From contig CANLPZ010000003.1 of NCBI GenBank assembly GCA_947493145.1, positions 36,779 to 100,778 of the forward strand: a stretch of DNA of 64,000 nt, given 5' to 3'. Position numbers and translations under genes: made by a program. Numbering within the stretch: the first letter of the stretch is position 1; each line of letters opens with the position of its first letter. Positions 1 to 9,295 of this stretch are shown one piece after another. The stretch comes from an uncultured Paracoccaceae bacterium. Its GTDB lineage: Bacteria; Pseudomonadota; Alphaproteobacteria; Rhodobacterales; Rhodobacteraceae. The notes beneath the pieces were generated by a model. It did no database searches, was not told the origin of the DNA, and saw nothing but the letters and a program-made list of their open reading frames with translations.

Positions 1-581
1 CCCGTATCGATCTTTTGATGGTCAACTTCTTCTTAGGTGCTTCATCTGCGGGTGTATATACGGTGGCCGTCCGTCTGACAGAACAAATATGGATGATTTC
101 AAATGCCGTTTCGATCGTTGTGTTCCCAAAGTTGTCGGCAAATGAGAAAAAGAATGACGGTCTCAACATATCGGTAGCACGATTAAGCCGCAGAACCTTG
201 CAGGTAACGTCAGGGGTTTCGATAGGATTAGCAATAGCGGGGTACTCACTAATCCCAATTCTCTTCGGAGCAGGCTTTGAAAACGCATATTTTGTACTAC
301 TGTATCTCCTTCCGGGAATTGTCCTTTTTTCCAGCAGTCGCATTATCGCCAATCAATTTGCTGCAAAAAATCTCGTGCATATTAACCTGCGATTGACGTT
401 GGTTACACTTGTAGCGAACACAATATTCAATCTACTTTTGATCCCAAATTTCGGTCTGTCGGGCGCCGCCTTTGCAACAAGTCTAGCCTATTCATTTAAT
501 TTGCTTTTCCGACTTGTCTTTGTAAATAATTTTATGGATGAACCATGGAGACACTACATATGGTTACCAACAAAACGATGA
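1..581 (+). CDS. Polysaccharide flippase (Wzx/MOP family), 5' truncated by window edge
   Basis: The frame is open from the first bases, so only the C-terminal ~190 residues are seen. They contain several hydrophobic helices, an amphipathic start typical of MOP-superfamily transporters (RIDLLMVNF) and a late NLLLIPNFGLSGAA motif common in Wzx/RfbX proteins. The expected role is flipping undecaprenyl-linked repeat units across the inner membrane. It leads into the sulfotransferase gene and the other polymer genes downstream. The subfamily cannot be settled from this fragment. Confidence 0.8.
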   Translation, partial: RIDLLMVNFFLGASSAGVYTVAVRLTEQIWMISNAVSIVVFPKLSANEKKNDGLNISVARLSRRTLQVTSGVSIGLAIAGYSLIPILFGAGFENAYFVLLYLLPGIVLFSSSRIIANQFAAKNLVHINLRLTLVTLVANTIFNLLLIPNFGLSGAAFATSLAYSFNLLFRLVFVNNFMDEPWRHYIWLPTKR

Positions 582-585
582 CAAA

Positions 586-1482
586 ATGATCAACGTAACA
601 GCAAAAAATTATCCCGAAGTCTACCTTGTTGGAATGCCCAAAGCTGGAACAACTGCGCTTTTTCAAATTCTTTCGCAATCAAAATCAATCTTTCAAAGCA
701 CCGTAAAAGAACCAAATTATTTCACCCCAAACCTAAATATTAACCATCAAATTAAAAATGAAAACGACTACTTAGATTTGTACAAACTAGGAGTTTCAAA
801 CGGCCAAAAATGCATTGATGCATCGGTATCATATTGTCATGAAATCGATGCGCTTAAAGGTATAAAAAAGTGCCGGCCGGATGCGAAAGTTATTTTAGTC
901 ATTCGAAAACCAAGCGCTCAGGTCGTATCTCAGTATCAACAAATGCTATATTCGGGGTACGAAGAAATACAGAAATTTGATGACGCATGGACCGACAGAA
1001 TTTCAAATGGCCCTCCAATTACAGGTGTATATAAAAATATCCGCGATTATCCAAGAAGCGGATCAATTCCCACGGTCTTGAAAAAAGTTCAATCCGTCTT
1101 TGAACCAAATAACATTGCCGTCGTGGTCTTCGAAGAACTCATAAAGAACCCCGAACAAACTATTGAGCAACTATGTAGTTTTTTGGATATTGATCAGTTT
1201 AAATTTTCTATTGATCCGACCAACGAGGCCAAATACCCAAGATGGGTGCTCCTGCACAAAATCATCTTAGGAAATGGGGTACTATTTCGCATTGCAAAGA
1301 CTGTTTTGTCCAAAATTCCGTTTTTAAACACAAAGAAACTCGCCACGATGTATTTTTCAAAAATGGTAAAAAAAGAAAAAGTTAGGGTTAGCGAAAAAAC
1401 GTACAAAATGCTTGATACTTATTTCGCAGATGATCAAAAACGAGTAGAAGAAATTCTCAATCGTAAAATTGAGCTCTGGTAA
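586..1482 (+). CDS. Sulfotransferase
   Basis: 298 residues. The PAPS-binding 5'-phosphosulfate loop is at residues 18-23 (PKAGTT) and the 3'-phosphate motif R107-x-P...S116 follows, as in heparan-sulfate-type and bacterial sulfotransferases. It probably sulfates a sugar of the surface polymer. An in-frame ATG exists at 538 inside the flippase gene, but the ATG at 586, just after the flippase stop, puts the nucleotide-binding beta strand at the usual distance from the N-terminus and is preferred. The acceptor is unknown. The gene is AT-rich like its neighbours. Confidence 0.85.
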   Translation: MINVTAKNYPEVYLVGMPKAGTTALFQILSQSKSIFQSTVKEPNYFTPNLNINHQIKNENDYLDLYKLGVSNGQKCIDASVSYCHEIDALKGIKKCRPDAKVILVIRKPSAQVVSQYQQMLYSGYEEIQKFDDAWTDRISNGPPITGVYKNIRDYPRSGSIPTVLKKVQSVFEPNNIAVVVFEELIKNPEQTIEQLCSFLDIDQFKFSIDPTNEAKYPRWVLLHKIILGNGVLFRIAKTVLSKIPFLNTKKLATMYFSKMVKKEKVRVSEKTYKMLDTYFADDQKRVEEILNRKIELW

Positions 1483-1496
1483 TTGCAGGTAAAATC

Positions 1497-2555
1497 ATGA
1501 AAATTTTAACAGTCGTCGGTGCGCGACCGCAATTTGTCAAAGCGGCAGCGCTTTCAAAACAAATAGCTCAAACTAACGGAATTGAAGAGATACTTCTTCA
1601 CACAGGCCAACACTTTGACACTGATATGTCAGATGTGTTTTTCGACGAACTAGGAATACCCAAACCCCGATATAACCTAGGGATCGGCGGTGGTTCACAC
1701 GGCGCCATGACAGGTCGTCAACTCGAAGGCATCGAGAAAGTCCTATTAGAAGAAAAACCCGATTGGGTGGTTGTTTACGGCGATACAAACTCTACGTTGG
1801 CTGGGGCACTAGCCGCGGCGAAACTTCATATTCCAGTAGCACACATCGAAGCTGGAATGCGCAGTTTTGACAAAGATGCTCCTGAAGAAATTAACCGGAT
1901 TTTAACTGATCAAATGTCATCAGCGCTATTTGTTTCGACTGATGCTGCAAAAGAAAACCTTAAAAAAGAAAATATAGCAAAGCATTTGATTCATGAAGTC
2001 GGAGACATAATGTTCGATGCAGCTCTGCAATTTTCACAAGTTTCGAAAAAGCCATCTTGGGTATTGGGCACTTTTCTTGAGAAACCATTCATTTTGGCGA
2101 CCATTCACCGTGCTGTAAATACAGATAAGCCCCAAAACCTGTCCGAGATTTTCTTAGGACTACAAAAGTCCAAAAATCAAATTTTGCTTCCACTACATCC
2201 AAGAACAAAAGAAAAAATCCAAGCTTTTGGACTGAGCATTCCCGAGAACGTTATAATCGGTCCACCGGCGGGCTACTTGGAAATGCTATGGCTCGAACAA
2301 AATTGTAGAGCAATAGTCACAGATTCTGGTGGTGTTCAAAAAGAAGCTTACTTCTTTGAGAAACCTTGCATTACGATTCGCGACGAAACTGAATGGACAG
2401 AACTTGTGGATAACGGATGGAATGTTCTGGTGGGCGCAAATTCGGAAAAAATTTCTGACACAATAAAAAATTGTCGCGTTGGAACTACTGGCCTTAACCT
2501 ATATGGAGACGGCCAAACATCCAGTAAGATCGTAAAGAAACTACTCAATAATTAG
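1497..2555 (+). CDS. wecB: UDP-N-acetylglucosamine 2-epimerase (non-hydrolysing)
   Basis: 352 residues, the usual length. It converts UDP-GlcNAc to UDP-ManNAc for surface polysaccharide. Family signatures are GARPQFVK at residues 8-15, HTGQHFD, the GDTNST segment, HIEAGMRSFDKDAPEEINR in the middle and a late DSGGVQKEA phosphate-binding loop. It is 14 bases downstream of the sulfotransferase and convergent with the minus-strand gene that follows. The full GMRS...PEEINR block argues for the WecB type over the hydrolysing NeuC type found later at 54.3-55.4 kb. Confidence 0.93.
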   Translation: MKILTVVGARPQFVKAAALSKQIAQTNGIEEILLHTGQHFDTDMSDVFFDELGIPKPRYNLGIGGGSHGAMTGRQLEGIEKVLLEEKPDWVVVYGDTNSTLAGALAAAKLHIPVAHIEAGMRSFDKDAPEEINRILTDQMSSALFVSTDAAKENLKKENIAKHLIHEVGDIMFDAALQFSQVSKKPSWVLGTFLEKPFILATIHRAVNTDKPQNLSEIFLGLQKSKNQILLPLHPRTKEKIQAFGLSIPENVIIGPPAGYLEMLWLEQNCRAIVTDSGGVQKEAYFFEKPCITIRDETEWTELVDNGWNVLVGANSEKISDTIKNCRVGTTGLNLYGDGQTSSKIVKKLLNN

Positions 2556-2559
2556 GCAG

Positions 2560-4089
2560 TTATTTAGTTAGTCGAGTGTGAATCCGCTCACATAAAGTGA
2601 TTGTTTTTTCAACCTCTTTGGCATCAATAGTAGCGTCATTTTCTTTGCAATTCCCACCCTCAGAAAGCTTAAACTTCCAAGCATGTCGCGGGCAAATAAT
2701 GTTACCTTCGTGATCAATCTCAGCATCGCTTAAATCCGCACCATTATGCGGGCAATAGCGATGAAATTCGAACATCTTGCCCGAATTTGGCTCAGTGCGG
2801 ATAATTCGCTCTTCACTAATATTTAATGTCGTTTCGAAAGCTTTCTTAATATTTGAAATATCTGACGAAAGGAAAATGTTAATAAACGTATTAAAAACGT
2901 CCGGTGAACGACTTAAACGAGCGCGGAAACTTAAGGATAGATCCTGCCAACGTATTAAAGGATCGCTCATTAAAGCAAAATACTTGCAGTCAGCTTCGAG
3001 AACATACAATTTTTCATATGTTTTAAAATCTTTTTCTAAGAAAGCTACTTTTTCATTTAAATCCACAGCTATTGAGTTGTGTGAACCTGCGCCCCAAGTC
3101 AGCCGCAACACTGGGCAATTTTCAAGTTCAAATTCCTTGATTTCGTCCAACCGTTTTTGAACCGCTGTCAAAAGACTGGAGGGACTAAATTCGACCTCAA
3201 GATTTTCCCAAACATCAGGAAGCCCCCTCTTTAGTGCGTCAATTTCATCTTGTTCAGGTGGCGCAATCACTTCAGTTGACATCTCTTCATTCAACGTTTC
3301 ACCTGGGCGCAGGTATTGCGGCTTTGTCACACCTCTAGCAAACAGTTTTGGCAAAATATCTTGATGCACAAAAATGCTGTCGCCTTGTAAAAATTCATCC
3401 GGCAAATGAGGAAAAACGGCTGGCCCTGCTGAAGGTAAAAAGAAAGTCGGTTCCAGTTTCCTAACGACTTGTCGTATCGCCATTAATTTTGACTTTACTT
3501 TTTTTCGTGCGATATCAGATTTTTTTTCGAGGTCATAATCGTAACAAGATGGGTGCCATGTAGCCCCAGAAAATTGCACAGCATAATAATCGATGTGACC
3601 TTCATAGGCCAATACGCGGTCAAAGACCTTACAATCATTTTGGTTCAAGAATGTCTTTTTGTCCGATTTTATAAAAACAGCACAATCGTGGTTCACGCCA
3701 GTATCAACAATCATCGCAGAAATTGTCATTTTTCCATCAAGCGAAAACTCTTCCATGTCACGGAGTTCAAGCACGTCTAAACCAATGCTTTGTATTCGGG
3801 CTGACAAAAAGTTATCAAAATATTTTGGAACCAAAACGCTGTCACAGTACTTGGAAAGCTTCTCAAGCGTTTCGATATCAAAATGATCTTGGTGTTCATG
3901 CGAAATAAACACATTAACTTTTTTACCGCTCAGTCTTGCGATTAAGTCGTCAATCAAATGGTAGTTGCTTGGCCAAGGGTGCCACGACCCGAAGAAAGCA
4001 CCTTTTTCAGAAAACCACGGATCAATCAGTATTGCTTGCTCATCTAATTCTATCAAGAAACAATTATGGCCCCAAAATGAGATATTCAT
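2560..4089 (-). CDS. Metallo-beta-lactamase fold/Rieske protein resembling CMP-N-acetylneuraminate hydroxylase
   Basis: 509 residues in two parts. The N-terminal part is a UlaG-like metallo-beta-lactamase fold with H64-x-H66-x-D68-H69. The C-terminal part is a Rieske 2Fe-2S domain with C446-x-H448 and C466-x2-H469. From memory, several blocks match vertebrate CMAH: IDPWF near the N-terminus, the SHEHQDH block, a LEPTFFLPSAGP segment and an LSFRARLSRSPDVF segment, as well as CPRHAW in the Rieske part. In CMAH the Rieske domain is N-terminal, so the order here is permuted. The likely role is oxygen-dependent hydroxylation of an N-acyl group on a nucleotide sugar. The substrate is inferred, since nonulosonate genes lie elsewhere in the window. 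Confidence 0.75.
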   Translation of the reverse strand: MNISFWGHNCFLIELDEQAILIDPWFSEKGAFFGSWHPWPSNYHLIDDLIARLSGKKVNVFISHEHQDHFDIETLEKLSKYCDSVLVPKYFDNFLSARIQSIGLDVLELRDMEEFSLDGKMTISAMIVDTGVNHDCAVFIKSDKKTFLNQNDCKVFDRVLAYEGHIDYYAVQFSGATWHPSCYDYDLEKKSDIARKKVKSKLMAIRQVVRKLEPTFFLPSAGPAVFPHLPDEFLQGDSIFVHQDILPKLFARGVTKPQYLRPGETLNEEMSTEVIAPPEQDEIDALKRGLPDVWENLEVEFSPSSLLTAVQKRLDEIKEFELENCPVLRLTWGAGSHNSIAVDLNEKVAFLEKDFKTYEKLYVLEADCKYFALMSDPLIRWQDLSLSFRARLSRSPDVFNTFINIFLSSDISNIKKAFETTLNISEERIIRTEPNSGKMFEFHRYCPHNGADLSDAEIDHEGNIICPRHAWKFKLSEGGNCKENDATIDAKEVEKTITLCERIHTRLTK

Positions 4090-4104
4090 ATTTTTTCCTT
4101 AATT

Positions 4105-5196
4105 TTACCAGTTCTTCAACAAAGCACGTGTTGCGGTTCTAAATGGCTTTTCCACAACATTATATACAATTAAACTCAACAATATGACCGATCCAAAAAC
4201 AAACGAAATTGCGAGGATCGTCTCTAAGGGGCTCAAGACAGATACGCTCTTACCATTGTGGCCGATGACTTCGCTCTTGTTCAAGGCAACACGAAAAAAC
4301 TGCGTTGTTACCCAAATGACAGCTAGGTGTGACATATAAATCGAGTATGAGATTTTCCCAAAAAATACCAAAAATCGGTGTCTAAATAACGCCTTAAATT
4401 TTGAATCACGAGCTTGAAGCATGGTAATGATCAAAACCATTGTCAAAGGTACGATATACAAATCCATCTCTCCAAATGGTTTCAAGTGCATATAAAGAAT
4501 TATGGAGATGAACGGTAAAGTGGGTGCAAATTTTGGGAGTTCAATGCTTTTGTAGCCAATGACCTGAACAACAAAGCAACCCGCGAAAAACCCACTTAAA
4601 CACCGTAATAAATAGTCGAATCCGTAGGTAGAGCTTGTCATCAGCAACAGAAACGCAACCATCGAAATTATTGGGAAAATAAATTTCACATACCGTGAAA
4701 ATACCCAAATAAGTAATGCAAAGATAAAATAAGTATAAAATTCAACACTAATGCTCCAAGCTGGGTTATTGAAGGTCAATGTTTGATTTGGGAAAACTGC
4801 CTGCACCAAAAACAGGTTCTTTATAAAAGCTACAAAATCATTATTCGCAAACGGGGTAGAATTTGGACTCACTATACCAAGTTTTGTGGCTGCTAAATAT
4901 TTTCCAAATTCAAAAATTAGAAAAACCAGCAAGAAAAGAATGTGGACCGGATAGAGCCGCCCCAACCTTAAAAGTTGAAATTTAAGAAGCTCTTTCCCAC
5001 TATTTATTCGACCATGATATGCGCGATAAATTACAAACCCTGACAGAACAAAAAAGAGATCGACCATAACGTAGCCGTTGTTTATCATTCCGAAGTCCAA
5101 TATTGGATTCCATTTCGGAATATGGAAAACGACGACAAGCAGCGCTGCTATTCCGCGTAAACTCTCTAGTTCATCTATTATAACTTTTTGTTGCAT
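4105..5196 (-). CDS. Acyltransferase 3 family membrane protein (O-acyltransferase)
   Basis: 363 residues with about ten hydrophobic segments. The N-terminal signature is ELESLRGIAALLVVVFH and then LFFVLSGFVI, as in OafA/YrhL-type proteins that move acetyl or other acyl groups onto extracytoplasmic sugars. It ends in VEKPFR, the family's usual tail. The ATG at 5196 is chosen; a TTG four codons upstream is also possible and neither has a clear Shine-Dalgarno. It lies 15 bases upstream of the CMAH-like gene on the same strand, so the two probably form one transcript. Confidence 0.85.
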   Translation of the reverse strand: MQQKVIIDELESLRGIAALLVVVFHIPKWNPILDFGMINNGYVMVDLFFVLSGFVIYRAYHGRINSGKELLKFQLLRLGRLYPVHILFLLVFLIFEFGKYLAATKLGIVSPNSTPFANNDFVAFIKNLFLVQAVFPNQTLTFNNPAWSISVEFYTYFIFALLIWVFSRYVKFIFPIISMVAFLLLMTSSTYGFDYLLRCLSGFFAGCFVVQVIGYKSIELPKFAPTLPFISIILYMHLKPFGEMDLYIVPLTMVLIITMLQARDSKFKALFRHRFLVFFGKISYSIYMSHLAVIWVTTQFFRVALNKSEVIGHNGKSVSVLSPLETILAISFVFGSVILLSLIVYNVVEKPFRTATRALLKNW

Positions 5197-5344
5197 ATCA
5201 GCGATCAAAACTATTTAAACCACGTACACAAGCCTCCTAGCTTACCCATGGAAAAGTGGAAACCCTGTATATTTCAATCCCGTAAAAAATCTAACGTCAA
5301 CGGTATTGGCATCCAAAGCTTACTTCATAAACCCCTAGACTAAA

Positions 5345-6634
5345 ATGAAACAAAAAAAGATCTGTATTATCACATATGCATGGCCGCCAAGAAACTCCAT
5401 TGGCGCGCATAGACCTTATTCTTGGGCAAAATATTGGTCCGAAGCTGGTCACGATGTTACCGTGTTAACTTCGAAAAAATATTCTTATGACGCCCCTTTG
5501 GATTTGAATTTAGACGCTTTGCCAAACGTAACCGTATGCGAAATTGAGTATAAATCAACTAGCGCTCGCGTTGCCAAGTTTTTAAAGAACCCAAGATTCA
5601 AAGCATTCGTAAAGAAAATTTTCAGCAAGGCTTCATCGACACTTTCAACAAGCACCGCTAAAATTCACCCAAGACACGCTTGGTTTCCTGCTGCAACAAA
5701 ACATGTTGCAACAAATGATCTCAAATTTGATTTCATTGTTAGTACGTATGATCCCGTTGAAACCCATTTAATTGCTTGTGAAATGAAAAAGACGCAACCA
5801 AACGCAATTTGGGTCGCCGATTATCGGGACTTATGGAGCGGGAACCACCTTGTAAATTGGACAGACCAGGAGCGCGCTAAGCAACGGCAAACTGAAATCG
5901 AAACGGTTGGAAAATTTTCTGATGCCACATCCTCAATTTCAGATTTACTTGCCGAGAACTTGTCCGACCTACACGGGAAACCAACTTACACCGTTTTCAA
6001 TGGTTTCGACATCGACGACGATCACCTGTCCAAAAACTTAGCGTCCAAAACTGTCTCTACAGACCAATTTTTCAAAATCATCTATACAGGAAAAATCTAT
6101 CCGGGCCACAGAGACCCCACTCCACTTATGGAGGCCATAAAACAAGGCGAAGAATCCGGTGACATTAAAAAAGGTCAATTCAAGGTTCACTTTTATGGTG
6201 ACAAAGTAAACGAGTCTTTGCCGTCATCCTTTAGCGAACACTACTCGGAATATTTTGAAAGTCATGGACACGTTTCTCGGACCAAAGCTTTACAAGCTCA
6301 AAACGAAGCGGATATTCTGCTCATGCTTGAAAGCTCCGATCCTCAAGCAAAGGGAGTTCTGACAGGAAAGCTTTTTGAATACATATCCTCTGGAACACCA
6401 ATTCTGAGCCTAGGAAGCCCAAAAGAATCAGCAATTGCCAAACTCATTTGTGAAACCAAAACAGGTTTGTGCTGTGAAAAAGACATCGCCAAAATCATGA
6501 GTGCGCTGAAATCGTTTTCAAGTTCACAAACCTTTCCTGGCTTTGAACCAGAACTTTTTTCTATTCAAAAATACTCGCGCAAGAACCAGGCTAACAACTT
6601 CCTGAATGACATTTTGAAAATATCGGGTGCATAA
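5345..6634 (+). CDS. Glycosyltransferase, GT4-like
   Basis: 429 residues. The N-terminus (ICIITYAWPPRNSIGAHRP) is the Rossmann start of GT-B glycosyltransferases that act on lipid-linked sugars. The C-terminal half has the pattern GVLTGKLFEYISSGTPIL, where the nucleotide-sugar-binding glutamate region of GT4 enzymes lies. Donor and acceptor cannot be read from sequence. It is the first gene of a tightly coupled run to 13.9 kb: its stop overlaps the next start by one base (TAATG). A 148-base divergent spacer separates it from the acyltransferase gene and probably holds its promoter. Confidence 0.82.
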   Translation: MKQKKICIITYAWPPRNSIGAHRPYSWAKYWSEAGHDVTVLTSKKYSYDAPLDLNLDALPNVTVCEIEYKSTSARVAKFLKNPRFKAFVKKIFSKASSTLSTSTAKIHPRHAWFPAATKHVATNDLKFDFIVSTYDPVETHLIACEMKKTQPNAIWVADYRDLWSGNHLVNWTDQERAKQRQTEIETVGKFSDATSSISDLLAENLSDLHGKPTYTVFNGFDIDDDHLSKNLASKTVSTDQFFKIIYTGKIYPGHRDPTPLMEAIKQGEESGDIKKGQFKVHFYGDKVNESLPSSFSEHYSEYFESHGHVSRTKALQAQNEADILLMLESSDPQAKGVLTGKLFEYISSGTPILSLGSPKESAIAKLICETKTGLCCEKDIAKIMSALKSFSSSQTFPGFEPELFSIQKYSRKNQANNFLNDILKISGA

Positions 6635-7878
6635 TGGCAAGTAAGCCCCTGCCCACGCACGTTTTTCTTTTGTTCGGGATTTATATTTGTGCATCAGCAT
6701 TTTTAGTTAATCGGTTTGCACTGAGACTAGTCTTAGCAGACTTAATTATGATTTGCTTTGTTGCTCTCACATTAATTCGATTGGGGCTAACAAAACCTAT
6801 AACAATTGCTCCGGCCTACAAAAGCATCATACCAATGCTATTTTTGTTTTTGATTGGCGGGATATTTGCACGTTTTCCTGAACGCGTTGCGCTAGAATGG
6901 GGAATTATTGTTTTTGGGTTAATTGGTTCGTTAACGCTTTTTAACATTTTTCTGAAAGGTGGATTCAAAAATTTCGAGCGCCTTTGCCAAATTTATGTTC
7001 TAGCAATCGGGATTGTTAGTTTATTGAATTTGATGGACTTTGTTATTTGGCCAACTCTGCTTGAATCAAACGCACTTGGTGGTTTGAGTGGATCATTCAG
7101 AAATACTGGGCAGGCTGGTTCCTTCTTTAGTATCCATGTTGCAATATGTGTTGCATTACTATTGTCAAAGATAGTTCCTCGCAAAACAATTTTTTTAGCC
7201 GCAACGGTCTTAGCAGCGATCGCATTGGCGTGTACGTTAAAGCGATCCGCATCCTTAGGATTCTTAGTGGGTATGATACTCATTGTTATTCGAATGATAT
7301 TAGCGAATTCCAATGAAGAAAGAAAATTAGGTTTTCGCTTTATCGGCATAGGTATAATATTTAGTACCTTCTTATCTTTTGGGTTTATTTGGGCGCTTGA
7401 AAACATTCCAGGAATGGCTTGGCGCGTTCAATACAAATTTTCTACTGACGCTTTTCAAAATGTCGCATCTGGGTTTCTAACTGAAAATTTGCATGCAACC
7501 GCTGCAGCGCTTTCCGATCGTCCTTTATTTGGCGTCGGCCTTGAAAACGTTCGTCTTGTGTATTTCACAAACGAAATCCATTCGACATACTTAGGCCTTA
7601 TCGCTTACGGAGGAGTGGTCGGTTTTTCAGCATATATCTTTTTTTTGATAAACTTGCTTTTAGTTATTTGGAACGGTTCTCGACTTAAGCTTCAAAACCA
7701 ATTTTCAGCCTTTTTATTTTACTTTCTTCCTCTTTTTCTGGGTTTAATCGTATCATGGGGTTACACCTACCACCTACGAAAACGAGAATTCTGGATTTTG
7801 ATGGCTTTTGTCGTTGCCTGTAATCACTTTAGCAAAGTTGTAACCAAACATCGTCTTCAACCGAAGGAACCCCAATGA
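6634..7878 (+). CDS. O-antigen polymerase/ligase-like membrane protein (Wzy/WaaL type)
   Basis: 414 residues with about eleven membrane segments. A larger periplasmic loop follows RPLFGVGLENVR and contains IHSTYLGLIAYGG, the H-[NS]-x-[YF]-L pattern of the Wzy_C/O-antigen ligase family. It probably polymerises undecaprenyl-linked repeat units made by this cluster. A ligase role is possible, but its place among the repeat-unit transferases favours polymerase. It overlaps the upstream gene by one base and the downstream gene by four. Confidence 0.78.
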   Translation: MASKPLPTHVFLLFGIYICASAFLVNRFALRLVLADLIMICFVALTLIRLGLTKPITIAPAYKSIIPMLFLFLIGGIFARFPERVALEWGIIVFGLIGSLTLFNIFLKGGFKNFERLCQIYVLAIGIVSLLNLMDFVIWPTLLESNALGGLSGSFRNTGQAGSFFSIHVAICVALLLSKIVPRKTIFLAATVLAAIALACTLKRSASLGFLVGMILIVIRMILANSNEERKLGFRFIGIGIIFSTFLSFGFIWALENIPGMAWRVQYKFSTDAFQNVASGFLTENLHATAAALSDRPLFGVGLENVRLVYFTNEIHSTYLGLIAYGGVVGFSAYIFFLINLLLVIWNGSRLKLQNQFSAFLFYFLPLFLGLIVSWGYTYHLRKREFWILMAFVVACNHFSKVVTKHRLQPKEPQ

Positions 7879-9290
7879 GCTTTACTTCCTACGTTGAAAA
7901 AATTTACCCTTATCTCCCAATTGCACTACAAAATACTCTGATCTCTGTTCAGGGTTGGAGATTTAAAAAACAGCGGTTTGGCAGTCAATTTTCAAATCAA
8001 CTTAAACAATTGATCGAAAATAGCAGACTTTCGGAAAAGCAGCTTAAAGAACTTCAACTAAAACGTTTAAAGAGCTTCTTACTTCACGCCGAAACAACGA
8101 GCCCATATTGGAAAAAAGCATTTGAAACAGCTGGTATTGAAGCAGGTTCACTCCAAAAAATCGACGATTTGCGATCATTTCCCATTTTGGAAAAAGAAGA
8201 TTTACGCAAACATACGAAACTGATCGCATCAAAAAAGTTTGCCGATGATAAGCTCGTCTGGATTCATACGTCTGGAACGACCGGCACCCCCATAACGGTA
8301 GCTTACACCCAAAACGATATGAAAGAACGGTTTGCCACCTTGCACCGAATGTTAAACCAATTCGACATTGCACCTCATCAACGGTCTATAAGGTTTTCGG
8401 GGCGAACTCTTTTCCCAAATGCGCAAAAAAACCGTAAATTCTGGCGGTACAATGCGCCAATGCGTCAGCTTCTTATGTCTAGCTATGACATGTTGCCGAC
8501 AAATTTAGCTGAATATGCGAAAAAAATGCAGTCTTTTAAGCCTGCACTTATCGACGGTTACCCATCATCAATCTATACAGTCGCAAAGTATCTTAACTCT
8601 TGCGAAGAGCCCTACGATATTCGCCCAAAGGTCGTAATGACCACAGCCGAAACTTTGGAGCCCTTCCAAAGAGCCGAAATTCAAAAAGCGTTCGGTAAGT
8701 GTAGAATAGTAAATCAATACGCCTCTTCTGAGGGTGCGCCCTTTATCACCGAAGACGTTTACGGTGATCTTTTAGTGAACACAGATACCGGTGTATTTGA
8801 ATTTGTGAAGCCAGGTACAGATCAACCTGCAAAGCCAGGCGAAATCGCTGAAATGCTGGTAACCAGCTTCACAACCAATGCCTTTCCTCTCATTCGTTAC
8901 CGCATCGGCGATACTGTCGTATTACCCAAAGTCAATCGTCTTGCTAACTCATGGGAAATGCCGGTTGTTGACCAAATTCTTGGACGCCAAGAAGATGTAA
9001 TTTTTACTCCTGAAAAAGGATACGTTGGCCGCTTGGATCCCGTATTCAAAAAATCTCCCTCGACGATAATCGAAAGCCAAATTATTCAAACCTCGCCAAT
9101 GGGCTTTATTCTGAAAGTCGTCCCAGATGAAACCGCTGGCTATGAACGATCACAATTAGATTCTGTTCAGAAAGAAATGAAAGCCCGCCTTGGTGACATT
9201 AAAATAATTGTCGAGGAAACGAACGAAATCCAACGCGGTGCAAACGGAAAATTCTCTGCTGTTATCGGCATGAAAAAAGACCAAGGTTAA
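7875..9290 (+). CDS. CapK/phenylacetate-CoA ligase-like adenylate-forming protein
   Basis: 471 residues of the PaaK/CapK family. The AMP-binding P-loop-like motif HTSGTTGTP lies near residue 135, and a Y-R-I-G-D motif and a C-terminal lid region follow. Homologues occur in many capsule and O-antigen loci and are thought to activate acids or amino acids for attachment to sugars, but the substrate is generally unknown. It is translationally coupled to the polymerase gene (4-base overlap) and sits just upstream of an O-acyltransferase. It could supply that enzyme's acyl group, which is inference. Confidence 0.78.
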   Translation: MSFTSYVEKIYPYLPIALQNTLISVQGWRFKKQRFGSQFSNQLKQLIENSRLSEKQLKELQLKRLKSFLLHAETTSPYWKKAFETAGIEAGSLQKIDDLRSFPILEKEDLRKHTKLIASKKFADDKLVWIHTSGTTGTPITVAYTQNDMKERFATLHRMLNQFDIAPHQRSIRFSGRTLFPNAQKNRKFWRYNAPMRQLLMSSYDMLPTNLAEYAKKMQSFKPALIDGYPSSIYTVAKYLNSCEEPYDIRPKVVMTTAETLEPFQRAEIQKAFGKCRIVNQYASSEGAPFITEDVYGDLLVNTDTGVFEFVKPGTDQPAKPGEIAEMLVTSFTTNAFPLIRYRIGDTVVLPKVNRLANSWEMPVVDQILGRQEDVIFTPEKGYVGRLDPVFKKSPSTIIESQIIQTSPMGFILKVVPDETAGYERSQLDSVQKEMKARLGDIKIIVEETNEIQRGANGKFSAVIGMKKDQG

Positions 9291-9295
9291 TCGAA

